The position numbers were made by a program, and so were the translations under genes. A model generated the notes under the pieces. The model had not been told where the DNA came from. It did not search any database and worked only from the letters and a program-made list of their open reading frames with translations. This document shows positions 62,954 through 64,000 of a DNA stretch of 64,000 nucleotides, in pieces. Each line of letters begins with the position of its first letter. Positions within the stretch are counted from its first letter, which is position 1. The DNA comes from Bacteroidota bacterium. Its GTDB lineage: Bacteria; Bacteroidota; Bacteroidia; 2-12-FULL-35-15. The stretch covers positions 62,001-126,000 of the forward strand of contig JADKIU010000002.1 of assembly GCA_016722565.1 (NCBI GenBank), read 5' to 3'.

Positions 62954-63862
62954 CTAATTATAATGTGCCTCTGCGCTCTTGTTCTGTTTCAATTGATCAA
63001 ATAAAGCCTTAAAATTTCCCTTTCCAAACGATTTTGCTCCTTTACGTTGAATAATTTCAAAAAATAGCGTAGGGCGATCCTCAACAGGTTTTGTAAATAT
63101 TTGTAGTAGATATCCTTCTTCGTCTCTATCAACCATAATTCCTAACCCTTTAAGAGTAGCCATATCTTCCTCAATAATTCCAACCCTGTCTTTTACTGTA
63201 TCGTAGTAACTGCCGGGAACATGTAGGAATTCAACTCCACGTTTTCGCATTTCTGAAATAGTAAATACTCTTCATAAAATTTTGCAACATTATTCATCTC
63301 GCCTAATTCCACATTTCCGACCATGTGATCGATATATTTTAATCCGCAGGTTCCGGGATTGTATTCCGATTCCCATTTTACATAGCCTGGCATAAATGCT
63401 CCTTTGTAATTTTTTCTTTCTATAAACAATGAATCGTATCACCATAAGTATGAATACCGGATTTTACGATTTCTCCGGAAGCATCTTGAAAACGGTTGGT
63501 TCCATGTATGGTTTGGCACCACGACTTACAGTTTCATTGAATGCTTTGCGCGCATCATCCACCCATAATGCGATAAATTTTACACCATCACCATGTTTAC
63601 GAATGTGGTGAGAAATATCACTGTCCGGGTTGAATGGAGTAGTGAGAACAAACGAATTTTATCTTGAACGAAAACAGGATGTTTTTCTTTGTCTCCTGTT
63701 TCTAATCCACTATACGCTAAAGATTGGAAACCAAATGCTGTTTTATAGTAGTGTGCTGCTTGTTTTGCATTACCTACATATAGTTCAACATAATCGGTTC
63801 CGTTAATTGGTAAAAAGTCTTGAGCTTTTTCAAATACTTTTTCTCCACTATAATCATAGTTT
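62954..63862 (-). pseudogene. hppD: 4-hydroxyphenylpyruvate dioxygenase, disrupted
   Basis: HPPD segments are recognisable across three frames: FLPINGTDYVELYVGNAKQA, FGFQSLAYSGLETG, then IDHMVGNVELGEMNNVAKFY with the first iron His, and LFFEIIQRKGAKSFGKGNFK with the iron Glu. Single bases are missing near 63650, 63486, 63424 and 63268. A larger piece of about 70 residues is missing at about 63258-63268, between FYEE and SEMRKRGVEF. It includes the QHIA motif with the second iron His. As written, the product could not bind iron. Known: HPPD turns 4-hydroxyphenylpyruvate into homogentisate. Decay or assembly error cannot be separated here, but the many deletions suggest error. Confidence 0.75.
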
Positions 63863-64000
63863 TGTGGGCCATGAGGAATCCCTGCGGGGTGCAAGGTGAT
63901 TTGCCCTTTACCAATGTTGTTGCGACTCATAAAATCACCATCAACATAATATAGCAATTCATCCGAATCAATGTTGCTATGATGGTAAGGTGCAGGAATG
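63863..64000 (-). pseudogene. hmgA: homogentisate 1,2-dioxygenase fragment, fused in frame to hppD and cut by the window edge
   Basis: The frame is open to the right edge. IPAPYHHSNIDSDELLYYVD, GDFMSRNNIGKGQITLHPAG and IPHGP are unmistakable HmgA motifs near the C-terminal part of the enzyme. After PHGP the normal C-terminal ~60-80 residues are missing, and the sequence passes directly, in frame, to NYDYSGEKVFEKAQDF of HPPD. Known: HmgA opens the ring of homogentisate, the step after HPPD, and the two genes are often neighbours in Bacteroidota. Confidence 0.75.

Noticed and set aside
63429..63611. Plus-strand ORF of 60 codons
   Set aside because: It lies fully opposite the hppD remnant and encodes no recognisable feature.

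Overview
The window reads as a chromosomal segment of a Bacteroidota bacterium. It is AT-rich, and it carries type IX secretion (T9SS) cargo with CHU_C/type B sorting domains, a PorP/SprF protein, many TPR-SpoIIE sensor phosphatases, a fused CcoN-CcoO oxidase and promoters with the Bacteroidota -7 element TAnnTTTG. No tRNA, rRNA, CRISPR array, insertion sequence, phage or defence locus was seen.

Layout. 0-5.7 kb: two related PKD/Ig-repeat secreted proteins with nearly the same C-terminal sorting domain. 5.7-8.2 kb: a TPR-PAS-SpoIIE phosphatase with three frameshifts. 8.3-13.4 kb: guaB, then a minus-strand adhesin-porP/sprF pair. 13.6-19 kb: three envelope foldase/PPIase genes ending in surA, then a MoxR ATPase. 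19-25 kb: an ABC transporter pair, a secreted SGNH-like protein, an oxidoreductase and an esterase. 25-28.5 kb: clpB and a short upstream partner. 28.7-34.8 kb: three tandem TPR-SpoIIE phosphatases. 34.8-38.5 kb (minus): pirin, yceI, marR and a flavoprotein. 38.6-43 kb: a CASTOR/POLLUX-like channel, an SPFH-GYF_2 protein and a zinc-ribbon membrane protein. 43-48 kb: two very small genes, an M28 peptidase, a DUF721-recF pair, a TPR protein and ribH. 48.5-57.6 kb: a complete cbb3 oxidase locus (ccoI, ccoS, ccoNO, ccoQ, ccoP, ccoG, ccoH and a SafE-like protein). 57.6-64 kb: a PLP decarboxylase, an MBL-rhodanese protein, queD, hemN, and remnants of hppD and hmgA.

How the genes relate. The cco locus is one assembly line for a microaerobic terminal oxidase: copper P-type ATPase, CcoS, structural subunits, and CcoG/CcoH maturation. 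FNR/CRP-type inverted repeats (TGAY-N4-RTCA) lie before the 48.5 kb and 51.3 kb transcription units at the same distance from a -7 element, and a third copy sits before a gene at 62.8 kb. MarR appears to control itself and yceI through a shared 12-bp palindrome. The PPIase genes serve the secreted and outer-membrane proteome that dominates the left part of the window.

Data quality. At least six single-base frameshifts interrupt otherwise intact genes in the first 41 kb, mostly in A/T runs. From about 60.6 kb to the right edge, nearly every gene contains several deletions, including two large ones in the hmgA-hppD region. This looks more like declining consensus quality than biology, but it needs a read-level check. 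I found no wholly new multi-gene system. The best leads for new biology are the TPR-SpoIIE array, the paralogous ~50-residue protein family, the repeated operators, and the SPFH/zinc-ribbon/channel group.
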